A stretch of DNA of 64,000 nucleotides, from positions 148,688 through 212,687 of the forward strand of contig NZ_JABVZR010000003.1 in the NCBI RefSeq assembly GCF_017163935.1. Direction: 5' to 3'. Source of the DNA: Novosphingobium terrae. Its GTDB lineage: Bacteria > Pseudomonadota > Alphaproteobacteria > Sphingomonadales > Sphingomonadaceae. Within the stretch, counting starts at the first letter, position 1. The number at the start of each line of letters is the position of its first letter. The position numbers and the translations under genes were made by a program. Below the pieces are notes generated by a model. It was not told the origin of the DNA. It searched no databases and saw only the letters and a list, made by a program, of their open reading frames with translations. Below are positions 18,338-27,047 of this stretch, in pieces.

Positions 18338-21300
18338 TCACAGGGATAGACCGATGTCCTTCTCGGGCAGCTTGGTCACCTGAGCGGCCTTCGAACCCTC
18401 ACGCGGTTCGCCGATCTCCAGATCAAACCGCACATCGACCTTGGCGAAGGGGTCCGGGCCGCTTGGGTTCAAGCCCGATTGCGGCCTGGATGGCGCGCCC
18501 GGCGGACCCGAATTGCGGGTGCTTTTGACCCCCACCGTCTCCAGCGCGCTTGCCTTGTCGCCGGGATTTGCCTCGATGGATCGCAGCAGCTGCGCCTTGT
18601 CGTCGGTGTAGATGGCGATGTCGAACCTCACGCGCGTCAGCATCACATGCGTGAGCCGCTGGTTCGACAACTGCCGCTCATTGGCGCTCATGACGCCGAT
18701 GCCCCGGTCGGTGGTCATGCCCTGAGCCTGATGCATGTTGATCGCATAGGCCAGGTTCATCCGCTCCAGCATCTTGTCGCCCATCGCCAGAAGGAGCGTG
18801 TCAGCACCCTCCCCCAGCTTCACCTCGACACCCTGGGGGGTTATCGCGAGGATCCGCGCCTGCGCCGAATTGAAGATACCGCGCTCCCGGTCATTGGCCG
18901 TCCAGACGATCTTGTCGCCGGCATGGACCGTGATCGGATCGCGCGCCGACAGCGCCAACGTATCGCGGGTATCGAGCGGATCGATCCTCGATGGATGAAA
19001 GCTGTGCTTGCGCCCTTGCTCATCGACCAGATTGACCTTGCCGCGCTTGGTGACACCCACCACCATGTAAGCGCCGCGCGCCAGGCCGTCGGGCCGCGCG
19101 TTGTTGGTCACATCGAGCTGAAGCCCAGCCTTGTAATGGCGGGCGTAGCGCAATTCCTCGCGCGTGAGATTGAGGCTTTCGAGGCGCGCGATCTCCAGCC
19201 CCTTCCCGCTGATCGTCCCGTCTGCGCGCAAGCCCTGCTGGACCACCTCGTTGAGATAGGCCCGTGTTTCGCGCCCGGAGGCGTAGAGCGCGGTTCTCTC
19301 CCGGTCGTCGGCCGAAAGCTCCAGCCATTTCTTGGCAGCCGTATCGCGGTATTCCTTTCCCGCAGAAACCACGCGATCCCCCAGCACACTAAAGGTTGCG
19401 CGGTAGTTTCCCTGCCGCGACAATGTGGCGACCGCCTTCATATGCTCGGTCTTCTGGCGCTGGCTGGTCTTGAGCTCCGAGATCTGCACCTGCGAATGGG
19501 TCTGGGCGAGCGAATAGGGCTTGCCGGCATCAACCGCCTGCAGCTGCGAGCGATCCCCCATCATGATAAGGCGGTCGATCTTGAGCCGATTGGCGATCGT
19601 CACCATGTCGTTCATCGACTGGTTGGCGACCAGAGACGCCTCGTCGAACATCAGCACCGTATCCGCCAGCGCCGCCCGGGACTCCTCGAATTTTGGCCCC
19701 TTCCCATCCAGGGCTGGCTTGAGGTGCGCACGCACAAAGGAAGCCACGGTCTGGGCCTCGATCTGCCCGTCCTCGCGCAGCATGTTCACCATCTTGTTCG
19801 CCATGGCGAGGCCCAGCACCTTCTTGCCCTGATCCTCGGCCACGCGCGACAAGGCGTAGACAATGGTGCTCTTGCCCGCGCCCGCGACGCCCTGGATCAC
19901 CACGGTGCGGTCCTGACTGGTCAGCGCCAGCGTCGCGGCTGCAAGCTGCTCGCCATTGAGAACCATAGGCTCAGCATCGGGTGTCTTGAGCTGCCCTGCC
20001 TTTTCCTGCAGACGGTCGATCACCTGATCGGAGGCAATGAGGGCAACACCCTGCCCTTTGCCGGCATCGACGCCGGCCAGGAGCCTCTTCTCATCCTGCA
20101 CCAATTGCGGGGTGGTGACATGGGTGACCCGCTCGTCCCGTCGCCCGGAAACCCCCTCGATCAGTTGCCCCTGCGCGGAGAGTTCAGCGATGCGCTTATC
20201 GACCTTTTCAGGCGTCACTCCCGATAGCCCCAGATCGAGGGCAACCTTCGAAACCTGATTTAACGGGAAAGCCGCGTCCCGCTGCCCCAGAATGCGAATT
20301 GCCGAAGCCACAGCCATCTGGGCTCGCAGATCACTGGGCGCCAATGTGAGCCGGGCAAGGCCTCCCGTGACCAGCGGATCTTGTCCCTTGAGATGCTCCT
20401 CAAACGCATTGAGCGCACCCAACGCAAACTCGGCCAGCCCTGAGGATGAGGCCTCCAGACGCCCCCGGACCTTGCCCAGAACCTCGCTCGACATCCGGGC
20501 TGCCTGGCTGAGCGAAGTGATCTTTTCCTCGCCGCCGCGCGAAGCCTCCGACCGGGCGCGCGCCGCCTCCACAACCTGCTTGCCATCGAAGCCCAGCGCC
20601 GCGGCCCGTTCTCGCCACTCGGCGCGCAGCGCCTCTCGATCCTCCAGATCGATCTTATTGTCCCGCGTGCCGAGGGTGACGGCATCGCGACCCTGCGGCG
20701 TGATGATCCCCAGCTGATTGATCTTGTCGAGGATCTCGATCCGCCGCTGACTGAAGTTGTCGAGAACCGCCTTTGGGACGACACCCACAGCATCGAACTG
20801 ACCGTGCTTACCGGTCACCTGCGTGTCATACCCCAGCTTCTCGACCCGGTTGCGGAAATCTGCCGACTGCCGACTGCCGATCACAGTGTTGTTCGCCCAG
20901 AGAGGGTCATTGCGCAGCGCCCGCCACTGGCCATCCACACGCGTTGCATTGAGCACCACGACATGGATATGGCCCTGCGGATCGAGCTTGCGGCTCGTGT
21001 CATGCTGGAACATGGCATAGGTCAGATGGCTGGTGCCGATCGCCTCGCCGTTCTTCGCGTCGCGGTCATAGATCCGCCCTTGCGCGAAATTCTTTTCCAC
21101 CCAGGCCATGGTGGCGCGGACGGACTCGCGATAGGCCTCCAGAATGCGCTCATCACCTGCCACATAGGCAAGGATGCTGAGCGATTTGGGCATCGAAAAG
21201 GTGAGGTCCATGCCGGGCCGGTGGCGCGCATTGCCACTGATGCTGCTGCCATCTGGCAGGCGACCGTTGAGCAGGCCTTCGAACGCCTCTTTGCCCACTT

Positions 21301-21439
21301 CGCCGGCCAGGCCCAGATCCGCTGCGCCCGCCCCGCCCCACTCACTCATCTCGCTGGAATGCTCGCCGGTATAGTAGTCGTCCTTGGTGAAATAGTTGGC
21401 GGCGCCGCCCGCCGAGCGAATGGAGGAAACCGAGAGCAC
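18338..21439 (-). CDS. trwC: MOBF (TrwC/TraI) conjugative relaxase-helicase
   Basis: A 1033-residue bifunctional protein. Residues 1-300 are the HUH relaxase domain: catalytic tyrosines in NYFTKDDYYTGE (Y16, Y22, Y23) and the His triad H146, H157, H159 in FQHDTSR...GHIHVVVLNATR. From about residue 500 comes an SF1 helicase: Walker A GVAGAGKST near 519, LMFDEASLV, then GDRSQLQAV, and the C-terminal NMHQAQGMTTDRGIGV. Length and order match R388 TrwC. It nicks oriT, stays bound to the 5' end and unwinds the transferred strand. Its ATG lies 3 bp after the coupling-protein gene, so the two are one operon. A proline-rich tail of about 60 residues follows the helicase. Confidence 0.95.
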   Translation of the reverse strand: MLSVSSIRSAGGAANYFTKDDYYTGEHSSEMSEWGGAGAADLGLAGEVGKEAFEGLLNGRLPDGSSISGNARHRPGMDLTFSMPKSLSILAYVAGDERILEAYRESVRATMAWVEKNFAQGRIYDRDAKNGEAIGTSHLTYAMFQHDTSRKLDPQGHIHVVVLNATRVDGQWRALRNDPLWANNTVIGSRQSADFRNRVEKLGYDTQVTGKHGQFDAVGVVPKAVLDNFSQRRIEILDKINQLGIITPQGRDAVTLGTRDNKIDLEDREALRAEWRERAAALGFDGKQVVEAARARSEASRGGEEKITSLSQAARMSSEVLGKVRGRLEASSSGLAEFALGALNAFEEHLKGQDPLVTGGLARLTLAPSDLRAQMAVASAIRILGQRDAAFPLNQVSKVALDLGLSGVTPEKVDKRIAELSAQGQLIEGVSGRRDERVTHVTTPQLVQDEKRLLAGVDAGKGQGVALIASDQVIDRLQEKAGQLKTPDAEPMVLNGEQLAAATLALTSQDRTVVIQGVAGAGKSTIVYALSRVAEDQGKKVLGLAMANKMVNMLREDGQIEAQTVASFVRAHLKPALDGKGPKFEESRAALADTVLMFDEASLVANQSMNDMVTIANRLKIDRLIMMGDRSQLQAVDAGKPYSLAQTHSQVQISELKTSQRQKTEHMKAVATLSRQGNYRATFSVLGDRVVSAGKEYRDTAAKKWLELSADDRERTALYASGRETRAYLNEVVQQGLRADGTISGKGLEIARLESLNLTREELRYARHYKAGLQLDVTNNARPDGLARGAYMVVGVTKRGKVNLVDEQGRKHSFHPSRIDPLDTRDTLALSARDPITVHAGDKIVWTANDRERGIFNSAQARILAITPQGVEVKLGEGADTLLLAMGDKMLERMNLAYAINMHQAQGMTTDRGIGVMSANERQLSNQRLTHVMLTRVRFDIAIYTDDKAQLLRSIEANPGDKASALETVGVKSTRNSGPPGAPSRPQSGLNPSGPDPFAKVDVRFDLEIGEPREGSKAAQVTKLPEKDIGLSL

Positions 21440-21442
21440 CGG

Positions 21443-23857
21443 TCAGAAATCCATGTCCATACCGCCATCCCGCGAGGCGGCGGGCGCGCCATGATCATGG
21501 GTGTGCCCATGCCGATCGGCAGGATCGAACATGCCCTGACCCATGCGCGTTTCGGTGATGATCTGCTGCTCACGCAATCGCCCCGGGCGGTTGCTTTGCC
21601 CCTTCTCATCAGCAAGCCCACGCAGGCCTGCTTCCCCCTTCTGGTCCCCGGAACGATCCGAGTTGTCCTCGCCATCGGCTTTGATCCGACCGAAGGCGCC
21701 CAGATCTGCGGACCCGTCCTCCTCCGCCTTTTCAAGCGCAGCAGACATATCGCCCGGCGGCGCGGGCTCGGCGTCGGCCGAGGTCATGGCGCGCGCATCG
21801 AAGAGAGGCAGGCCGCTCAAGGCCAGTGCGGTTTCGTCGGGGGTTTCGCCCCCCTCGCCCGGCTCCTCTCCCTCGCGCTCATGATGCGCGCCGGCATTCT
21901 CGCGCCCGCCCTCGCCGGTTTCGCCGTCATCCTCCACCGGCTTGGGCACATAGGCCGCCGCCAACATCTTGGTCTTGCGCAGAAAGCCGGGCGCAATGAC
22001 GGGGTAATCGACATACTCCAGCTCGATGCGGGTAGCTGGAAACCCTTCGGGAAACTTCACATAGCCGTGAAGCGAAGGGAGGTTCATGAGATCGTCGGGA
22101 ATGACCAGCGGCTTGACCTCGGTGCGCGGGGTGATGGTCGCAGCGTCGCGCGACTGGCTGGCGCCGATCGAGTAGGCCTCGTCCGTTTCGCGCACCTCGC
22201 GGTCGCCGATATATTCCGAGCATTTCTGCGCGGTATTCTTGTCCGCCGTTGCCAGAATGAGCTTGGTTCGCGCGAGCGATCCCAGATTGATCGCCCCCTC
22301 CTCACCATAGGTTTCGGCCAGCTTGTCGAAGCTGTGCATCCCCAGCACGAAGGCGCCGCCAAAGCTGCGCGCGGTCTGCAAGCCGTTCTCGATGGCGGGC
22401 AGCCTGTGGAGCGCATGGACCTCGTCAAAGAAGTACCATGTGCGCAGCTGGCGGGTGCGCGGCAACGCCATGATGGCGTTGACCGCGATCTCCATCCAAA
22501 GGGTGAGCAGCGCACGGCACAGCACCAGATCGTTATGGGTCGAAGTGATGAAGAGGATCGAGCCTGCAGGCCCCTCGCGCATCCATTTCGTGATCGAGAA
22601 GGGCGGCGGGCCGCCCGGCACCGGATCGGGCAGGAAGCGGATCGCCTGGGCATTGGTGTTGAACACGGCGCGGATGGATTCTGCCATGCGCGCGGCCTCG
22701 ACAGCGGTGAGTGGGCTGGCGATGGTGCCCTCCAGCTTGGCGTTCACCGATTTAAGGTCCGCCTGCATCAAATGGTGCGCGATTGCGCCATTGCTGGTTT
22801 CGCCCATCTCGACCAGCTTCATGCACATTTCCACGAAGAGCGTGCGCGCCGCCATGGCCCAGAAGGGCTCGGCATTACCCCCGTCACTCGGGATCAGGGC
22901 AGCAGCTGCGGTGAGGTAATCGGCGTAATTGATGCAGTCGTTGAAGATGGTCCAGGGCGGGCAGCGCTCGTCCATGGGGTTGAGGATATGATCGCGCTCG
23001 GGGTCGTAGAAACTCTCGACGAAGGCCCCGGTGAGATCGAAGATCACGCAGCGCTGACCGCGCGCGCGGGCCTGCGTCACCATATCGCGCAGCTGGGTGG
23101 TTTTGCCCGTGCCGGTGGTGCCGATCAGCATGGCGTGGCCCTGCTCAAGATGCCAGGGATAGGGCACGCCCGCCATGGTGTAGGGGACATGGACGCCCAT
23201 GGCGGAGCGCTCCTCGATGCCCAGGGCGATGATGCGATCAGGGTCATCCTGAGGAAACATCGCCCCGATTTCCTTGCGCATCTCGATCAGATTATGGGCA
23301 TCGATGTCCGAGATCAGCACATCGAGTTTGACCAGCGTGGCGCCGCGCTCATGGCGCTCCTTGAGCACATCGCTGCCGACCTTGCTGGAGAGCTTGATAA
23401 ACCACCGGGTGGCGGGCGCCGACAGCACGCCGGCAAGCACCATGGCCACGATAATACAGCGGGTGAAGCGCGCCCAAGCGGCGGCCACATCGCTATCATA
23501 GGGCACATCGCCGATGGTCATCGGCACCACCGTCCCATCGGGCGTGGTGAGGTTCACCGACTTGGACGGATCGAGATCGGCGGCCGACCAGAAGCTGGCC
23601 AGAGCGCGCATCTCGATCATGTTGTCGTCATGGTCGTGGCTGAAGATCAGCAGCAGCAGCAGGAGCATGACCACGAAGGTCGTCAGCGTGGCTATGGTAG
23701 GCCAGCGCAAGCCCTCAGCCATCATCATATAGCGCAGCCGCAGGAGCTGAGACCCCCGCGTGAAATCGCCCATGTTGCGCACCACCTGCCCGCGCGCGGA
23801 CTGGTGCTCGACCTCGACGGGGCGCCCGTCGAAACGGATGTCGTCCTTACGCGCCAT
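21443..23857 (-). CDS. trwB: Type IV coupling protein (TrwB/TraD family)
   Basis: An 804-residue VirD4-type DNA-pumping ATPase. Two membrane helices lie near residues 55-73 (ATLTTFVVMLLLLLLIF) and 135-150 (IIVAMVLAGVLSAPAT). The ATPase has Walker A LIGTTGTGKTTQ near 248 and Walker B WYFFDEVHAL near 475. The last ~190 residues are acidic and low in complexity (many E, G, D) and end with His-rich HGHTHDHG and GGMDMDF, which could contact the relaxosome or the secretion channel. The ATG at 23857 (MARKDDIRFDG) overlaps the accessory gene's end by 11 bp. It links the relaxase-DNA complex to a type IV secretion system, whose genes are not in this window. Confidence 0.93.
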   Translation of the reverse strand: MARKDDIRFDGRPVEVEHQSARGQVVRNMGDFTRGSQLLRLRYMMMAEGLRWPTIATLTTFVVMLLLLLLIFSHDHDDNMIEMRALASFWSAADLDPSKSVNLTTPDGTVVPMTIGDVPYDSDVAAAWARFTRCIIVAMVLAGVLSAPATRWFIKLSSKVGSDVLKERHERGATLVKLDVLISDIDAHNLIEMRKEIGAMFPQDDPDRIIALGIEERSAMGVHVPYTMAGVPYPWHLEQGHAMLIGTTGTGKTTQLRDMVTQARARGQRCVIFDLTGAFVESFYDPERDHILNPMDERCPPWTIFNDCINYADYLTAAAALIPSDGGNAEPFWAMAARTLFVEMCMKLVEMGETSNGAIAHHLMQADLKSVNAKLEGTIASPLTAVEAARMAESIRAVFNTNAQAIRFLPDPVPGGPPPFSITKWMREGPAGSILFITSTHNDLVLCRALLTLWMEIAVNAIMALPRTRQLRTWYFFDEVHALHRLPAIENGLQTARSFGGAFVLGMHSFDKLAETYGEEGAINLGSLARTKLILATADKNTAQKCSEYIGDREVRETDEAYSIGASQSRDAATITPRTEVKPLVIPDDLMNLPSLHGYVKFPEGFPATRIELEYVDYPVIAPGFLRKTKMLAAAYVPKPVEDDGETGEGGRENAGAHHEREGEEPGEGGETPDETALALSGLPLFDARAMTSADAEPAPPGDMSAALEKAEEDGSADLGAFGRIKADGEDNSDRSGDQKGEAGLRGLADEKGQSNRPGRLREQQIITETRMGQGMFDPADRHGHTHDHGAPAASRDGGMDMDF

Positions 23858-24140
23858 GGTGCTTGGCCGCCCGGCGCTGCGCGACCACATGGAGGTCCTT
23901 GACCTCATCGGGCGCAAGTTTGGCCAGCAAGGTGTCGAGCTGGAGATCGAACTTCTCGGCCAGCACGATCAGGCGCGTGATGTCGATGCCATGCCCCATC
24001 TCGGCCAGAGGCAAAGCCAGCTGGACAAGCTGGCGAATGACGGCTGTCGGAGAGATGCCGTCGCGCTGCGCGAGAGCCTGAACCCGCTCGAAAACGGGAA
24101 CGGGCACGCTGAACCCGGCGGTCTTCATTGTTCTTGCCAC
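23847..24140 (-). CDS. trwA: TrwA-like ribbon-helix-helix oriT accessory protein
   Basis: A 97-residue protein. The N-terminal segment (KTAGFSVPVPVFERVQALAQ, then DGISPTAVIRQLVQLAL) has the strand-helix-helix shape of Arc/MetJ-type DNA binders; the rest is helical and would oligomerise. GTG at 24140 is used because an AAAGG site sits 7 bases upstream; ATG 24128 is the alternative. Position as first gene of a trwA-trwB-trwC order, next to the candidate oriT, fits the R388 accessory factor that bends oriT and represses its own operon. The assignment rests on context plus fold pattern, as sequence similarity of such proteins is low. Confidence 0.75.
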   Translation of the reverse strand: MARTMKTAGFSVPVPVFERVQALAQRDGISPTAVIRQLVQLALPLAEMGHGIDITRLIVLAEKFDLQLDTLLAKLAPDEVKDLHVVAQRRAAKHHGA

Positions 24141-24740
24141 GCATGCACCTTTTCAGATGCATGGTCTGCCTATCGCCCGTTCCGATTATCGAAGGTTTTC
24201 GCGATGTTCAAGTGAAAATTACGCAGGAAGATACGCCTCTTCGCTCGATCATCCCCCGTAAATTCAACGTATAGTGATCCAGTTCTCAAGCGCGCAGCAT
24301 AATACGCAGATACATGTCGCCGTATCATGTTACGCGCTCGCGCTAAGTTCATGGCTTTTGGTCTGAATTTCGGCTCTGACTTCCCTTTTTCCACCTTCGG
24401 ACTTTCCGCGTAGGGTGTGCAAATTCCTGCCTTCGCCGCGTCCCTGTAACAGGAGGGCCCATCGGCCCCCGTCGGCTTGGGAGGCCGTCATGCAGTGACC
24501 TGGCCGCAAGGGCGGTCCGGTCACGTAAGTGTGATGCCCGCAACGCAGATTGCACGATCGGTCATCGACCAATAACCGACAGTGAGAGGAAGACTTTGCA
24601 GCGCGAAGAAGTGCGACGGAACCACGCGTATTATGCTACGCGGTAAATATTATCTCCGATATATTGCCGCAGTGATTTCGCGTGATATTCGTGATGAAAT
24701 TCTATCTTTCGGAACATCCATCATGAACGGAGTACAATGC
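24141..24740. other. Candidate oriT region of the MOBF module
   Basis: A 600-bp gene-free divergent region with AT-rich blocks (about 24180-24360 and 24600-24730) around a GC-rich centre. The centre holds a strong imperfect hairpin at 24495-24524 (arms GTGACCTGGCCGC and GCGGTCCGGTCAC, 11 of 13 pairs). It is followed by GTAAGTGTGATGCCCG, which is of the T/G-rich kind seen at MOBF nic sites. In R388 the oriT is directly upstream of trwA, as here. The exact nick site is not established. A 74-codon minus frame at 24170-24394 has no recognisable features. Confidence 0.55.
24495..24524. repeat. oriT-like inverted repeat
   Basis: Arms of 13 bp with two mismatches around a four-base loop, GC-rich, located 355 bp upstream of the accessory gene start. 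MOBF relaxases bind such a hairpin close to nic. This is the only strong hairpin in the region. Confidence 0.5.
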
Positions 24741-24995
24741 ATGGCAAGACCCAAGAAGGCCGGTGACGATCTGGAAAGTCTGGCCGAAACGCGCAAAACC
24801 TTGCTGGCCGAGCTGGCCGAGATCGACCGCCGGGAAGGCGCGCTGCGCGAAGCCCAGCGCGATGCCGGGCGCGAGGCGCTGATGGGCGCGCTCGGGCGCG
24901 TGAAGATCGGCGAGATGAGCCGGGATCAGGCCAAAGGGCTGGCCCGCGCCATCGCGGAGATGGGCGCCGGGCCGCTGCTGGCCAGACTGGCCTGA
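24741..24995 (+). CDS. Small conserved plasmid protein (possibly DUF6437)
   Basis: An 84-residue protein starting MARPKKAGDDLESLAETRK. A GGAG site eight bases upstream supports ATG 24741 over the longer frame. It is predicted helical with a heptad-like segment (LLAELAEIDRREGALREAQRDAG) and a C-terminal helix (MSRDQAKGLARAIAEMG). From memory this resembles a family of short sphingomonad plasmid proteins (DUF6437), but that could not be verified here. It diverges from the transfer operon across the candidate oriT, so it could be a regulator or relaxosome component. Function unknown. Confidence 0.7.
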   Translation: MARPKKAGDDLESLAETRKTLLAELAEIDRREGALREAQRDAGREALMGALGRVKIGEMSRDQAKGLARAIAEMGAGPLLARLA

Positions 24996-25063
24996 TCGGT
25001 CCCCTCATCGCCGTCGCCGGGCAAGCGCGCGTGAGCGCGCGCCCTTCCCCCTTCACATCAATG

Positions 25064-25137
25064 CCTGCGATAGCAGGCGGGCTCGCGGGGCTGGCCCGCC
25101 AGGGCCAGACGGGACCCGCGAGCCCCAGCCCGCCCGC
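25064..25137. repeat. Nested-hairpin element, copy 1
   Basis: The element starts with a 5-bp hairpin CCTGC-GATA-GCAGG and continues into a long stem: outer arms GGGCTCGCGGG / CCCGCGAGCCC (perfect 11 bp) and inner arms CTGGCCC / GGGCCAG around GCCA. It lies downstream of the minus-strand 94-residue gene. See copy 2 at 25788. Confidence 0.8.
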
Positions 25138-25272
25138 GCCAACGCCCCCAGCCTCGCGCGCAATCCCGATGCGGGGAGGGGTGGAAGACAGGCAAGAGCG
25201 GGCCTGCGCCGCAACCGCGTCGCGAGGCCCTGAAATGCAGCCGGACCTTAAAGCCCGGCTGCCTCGTTTAGC

Positions 25273-25557
25273 TCATTCATGCCGCCCGCACGGACAGTGA
25301 TACGGGTCGATCCCGGTCAAGGGGCAATCGTCGTCTGCGAACACCGCTTCCTCGTCATAGTCCGCGCAATAGCCCTTCGCGATGGCGAGCTGAAGCGCTG
25401 CGTCCCGATGCTCATCGGGCACGCTCTCAAGCAGGACCTCGCAGGCGTGCTGGAAGTTCGATGCAAAAAGCTCGTAGACCAGCCCGCAACCTCGGTTGGC
25501 CTCCTGATAGGCAGCTTCGATCCGCGCGGCGAATGCTTCGATGAATGCGTCACTCAT
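25273..25557 (-). CDS. Hypothetical protein
   Basis: A 94-residue acidic protein (MSDAFIEAFAARIEAAYQ...). A perfect AGGAGG site six bases before the ATG and normal codon use support it as real. It is mostly helical and ends in a cysteine/histidine-containing tail (DPYHCPCGRHE). The family was not recognised. It is flanked on both sides by copies of a nested-hairpin element, which probably separate its transcript from its neighbours. Confidence 0.7.
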   Translation of the reverse strand: MSDAFIEAFAARIEAAYQEANRGCGLVYELFASNFQHACEVLLESVPDEHRDAALQLAIAKGYCADYDEEAVFADDDCPLTGIDPYHCPCGRHE

Positions 25558-25959
25558 GGGAACCTCCTGTCTGACTTGACGGGTTCATGGCGGCGGGGCT
25601 CAAGGGTCTGGGTCAAGGACGGCGCAGCCGCCGCGCCAGCGGGCAGCGGCGGGTGTCTATTTTTGCGCGCAGCGGAAAAATCGATGCCCGGCGCTGACTC
25701 CTTGAGGCAGGCCCTTGAGCCCCGCCAGAATGGGAAGACACACGGCCCCCTCCCCTCTCGTTTAGACCCGCCCCAACGTCGCGATCGCCTGCGATAGCAG
25801 GCGGGCGGGCGGGGCTGGCCCGCCAGGGCCAGATGGGCCCCGCCCGCCCCAGGCCGCGCCCCTTTCCGGCGCGCGCGATCGCCTCGGCCCGCGCCCGGTC
25901 CTGCATCTCGATCCAAAGGCCAAACACCGCCGGGACTGGCCCGGCGATGCCCCCCAAGC
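25558..25959. other. Structured intergenic region
   Basis: A 402-bp gene-free stretch. It contains a fold-back element with perfect 15-bp arms (GGCGGGGCTCAAGGG at 25592-25606 and its complement at 25712-25726) enclosing about 105 bp, and then the second nested-hairpin copy at 25788. Frames crossing it are low-complexity and not convincing as genes. Confidence 0.6.
25788..25856. repeat. Nested-hairpin element, copy 2
   Basis: Shares the 5' hairpin CCTGC-GATA-GCAGG and the inner stem CTGGCCC-GCCA-GGGCCAG with copy 1. The outer stem is different in sequence (GGGCGGGCGGGG / CCCCGCCCGCCC) but again pairs perfectly over 12 bp. It sits between the DUF2493 gene end and the start of the 94-residue gene. 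Confidence 0.8.
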
Positions 25960-26931
25960 CTAGAGCGCGCCCGCTGCGGGTTCTGGGGCGAAATCGGCGT
26001 TGCGCATGATGGTCACGGGCACGCCATGGCCCCGGCACAGCTTGGCCAAATCGACCTGCATAAAGCTGCCTTCGCAGATGATGGCCTCGACGGGCTGGAG
26101 GTTGATAAGGCTCTTGTTGCGGTCAAATCCGGCCTTGCCCTGATTGCGATGGCTAAGGCGGAACATGACGGTATGAACCCCGCGATGGTCGGCCCATGCC
26201 GAAGCGATCTTATCCGCGCCGCGATGCTGGCCGGTGGTGACAAGCACCATATTGGGGATGCGCGCTTTGATAAGGTCGAGCCGTTCCCAGATCGGCTCAT
26301 GGTGGAGCCATTGCACGCCCCCTGACACCACGACGATAGGCCCTTGCGGGTTGTGCGCCTCCTGCTTGGCCGCGCGCCTCGCGGCCCTGAAATCGCGGGC
26401 CTCGATCTGGGAGGCGTAGGGGGTGGCGCTGGTGCGCGATCCGCTCGCGCTGCTCCATGGGCTGCCGGTGTGGATGCGGTAGACTTGGGCGGCATGGTCG
26501 CGCATGCACTCAAGCGCCGCGCGGGCCTCGGCCTGCGACTGGCAAAGGCGCTGGGTTTCCTCCAGCTTGCTGGAATGGACCTCTGACGGGTCCATGATCC
26601 GCGCCAGTTCGCCAAGCTCGCGGGCGGTGTCGTCCTCCTGCCTTTCGACCTGCTGGGCGACGCGGTGAAGGGAGTTGACCACACCCCAAGCAATGCGCCC
26701 GGCAAGGGGCTCAAGGCGGGTGTCCGCCATCAGGTGAAAGAGGTCGCCGACCAGTTGGGTGATGCAATCGCGGGCCAGTTCCGGGTCGGGCATGTCGGCC
26801 TGTGTGGGCTCGTCATGGATGGAAAGCTGACTCTCTGCGATCTCGGCGGCAAAGGCATAGGAAAAGCTGTCTTGGCTCAAGGCCTCGGCGTAATGCTGGG
26901 CCAGATCATTGAAGCTGGAAAAGCTTGGCAT
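25960..26931 (-). CDS. DUF2493 (SLOG-superfamily) protein
   Basis: A 323-residue protein. The N-terminal ~200 residues are helical without recognised motifs. Residues ~215-310 form a DUF2493 domain: PIVVVSGGVQWLHHEPIWERL, then VLVTTGQHRGADKIASAWAD, then the strand-loop VEAIICEG. This is a Rossmann-like SLOG fold thought to bind nucleotide-derived ligands. Start ATG 26931 (MPSFSSFNDL) has a purine-rich site just upstream; 69 bases of further open frame are probably untranslated. DUF2493 proteins are common on sphingomonad and rhizobial plasmids next to DUF736, as here. Biochemical function unknown. Confidence 0.8.
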   Translation of the reverse strand: MPSFSSFNDLAQHYAEALSQDSFSYAFAAEIAESQLSIHDEPTQADMPDPELARDCITQLVGDLFHLMADTRLEPLAGRIAWGVVNSLHRVAQQVERQEDDTARELGELARIMDPSEVHSSKLEETQRLCQSQAEARAALECMRDHAAQVYRIHTGSPWSSASGSRTSATPYASQIEARDFRAARRAAKQEAHNPQGPIVVVSGGVQWLHHEPIWERLDLIKARIPNMVLVTTGQHRGADKIASAWADHRGVHTVMFRLSHRNQGKAGFDRNKSLINLQPVEAIICEGSFMQVDLAKLCRGHGVPVTIMRNADFAPEPAAGAL

Positions 26932-27005
26932 GGGCGCGCCTCTCTTGTGCGCGGAGCTTGATGTGCCTAAACCCCGCTGCGGACATTGACCGATGTTCAA
27001 AGCAA

Positions 27006-27040
27006 GAGGGCCGGGGAAGTTCGTACCTTTCCCGGCCCTC
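27006..27040 (-). terminator. Hairpin terminator after the DUF736 gene
   Basis: Arms of 14 bp with one G-T pair (27006-27019 and 27027-27040) around a 7-nt loop lie 7 bp beyond the stop of the DUF736 gene. Only a weak T-run follows on the minus strand (TTGCTTTG). Confidence 0.65.
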
Positions 27041-27047
27041 CCATTCC

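Noticed and set aside
18479..20227. Plus-strand open frame of 582 codons
   Set aside because: Antisense to the TrwC helicase domain; composition is that of a shadow frame.
20804..23902. Plus-strand open frame of 1032 codons
   Set aside because: It is antisense to the relaxase and coupling-protein genes, whose domains are clear; its translation is His/Arg/Gly-rich with no domains, as expected of a shadow frame in high-GC DNA.
24170..24394. 74-codon minus-strand frame in the oriT region
   Set aside because: AT-rich, no recognised family, and located where a relaxosome-binding region is expected; evidence too weak for a gene.
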